The notes under the pieces are model-generated. The model was given only the letters and a program-made list of their open reading frames with translations, did no database searches and was not told the DNA's origin. The translations under genes and the position numbers were made by a program. Source: Alphaproteobacteria bacterium (GTDB lineage Bacteria > Pseudomonadota > Alphaproteobacteria > UBA828). Taken from it: a stretch of 64,000 bases of DNA. Position 1 is the first letter of the stretch, and each line of letters begins with the position of its first letter. Positions 63,938-64,000 of the stretch are shown here, piece after piece. The stretch covers positions 40,766-104,765 of the forward strand of contig JAJEEP010000047.1 in NCBI GenBank assembly GCA_022820945.1, written 5' to 3'.

Positions 63938-64000
63938 CCTGCCCCGGTGGCAAGCTGCGAAAAACGTGGTGCCACAGGACGGGCGAAAATGTTGGTCGAT

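Overview
The window is GC-rich, densely coded DNA from what looks like an alphaproteobacterium, probably a free-living heterotroph near the Rhodospirillales. The main evidence is a class I (archaeal-type) lysyl-tRNA synthetase, serS-surE-LysM/LytM gene order, tatABC, a DUF815 ATPase, an ELM1-like protein and an unusually high number of branched-chain-amino-acid-type (Liv/HAAT) ABC importers. This placement is inferred from gene content and was not checked by any search. No rRNA, tRNA or CRISPR array was found.

Layout. 1-7.1 kb (minus strand): a Liv importer (binding protein, LivG, LivF, LivH, LivM) running into a CRTAC1/ASPIC repeat protein and a fatty acid desaturase cut by the window edge. 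7.3-15 kb: an amidase (+) facing gpmI, an OsmC-like protein and a flavin monooxygenase (-), then an SDR enzyme, a transferrin-binding-protein-like lipoprotein and a SprT-like metallopeptidase. 15.4-24 kb: housekeeping genes serS-surE-LytM lipoprotein, a DUF815 ATPase, and a DinG-like helicase divergent from class I lysS. 24-26 kb: an AT-rich patch, then a 2-oxoglutarate oxygenase-like gene overlapping an ELM1-like gene. 26-30.7 kb: a second complete Liv importer. 30.7-34 kb: a sugar-type ABC importer without an ATPase. 34-41.4 kb: catabolic genes, namely a class III aminotransferase, two luciferase-like oxidoreductases with an acetoacetate-decarboxylase-like protein, a Gfo/Idh/MocA oxidoreductase and an adenine-deaminase-like amidohydrolase. 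41.5-44.5 kb: a lone importer ATPase and tatABC. 44.7-49.9 kb: a TonB-dependent receptor, a GST, a CoA transferase and an acetyltransferase. 50-58.4 kb: one ten-gene minus-strand operon with two full HMGF Liv permease/ATPase sets, one binding protein and a His/Met-rich YtkA/FixH-like protein. 58.7-64 kb: a GFA protein, a quinone oxidoreductase, fused remnants of two transposases, an aromatic-amino-acid-lyase homologue lacking the cofactor-forming serine, and a LysR protein without its DNA-binding domain.

Together the genes describe a scavenging lifestyle: four Liv permease sets and one sugar-type importer bring in small organic substrates, while amidase, aminotransferase, flavin monooxygenases, CoA transferase and deaminase genes are placed to process them. 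Three of the binding proteins carry twin-arginine-type leaders, which fits tatABC being present. The points most worth a second look are the MIO-less lyase homologue in the transposon-scarred region, the twin Liv operon served by one binding protein, the Liv-CRTAC1-desaturase operon, and two enzymes (acetoacetate-decarboxylase-like and adenine-deaminase-like) that have lost expected catalytic residues.
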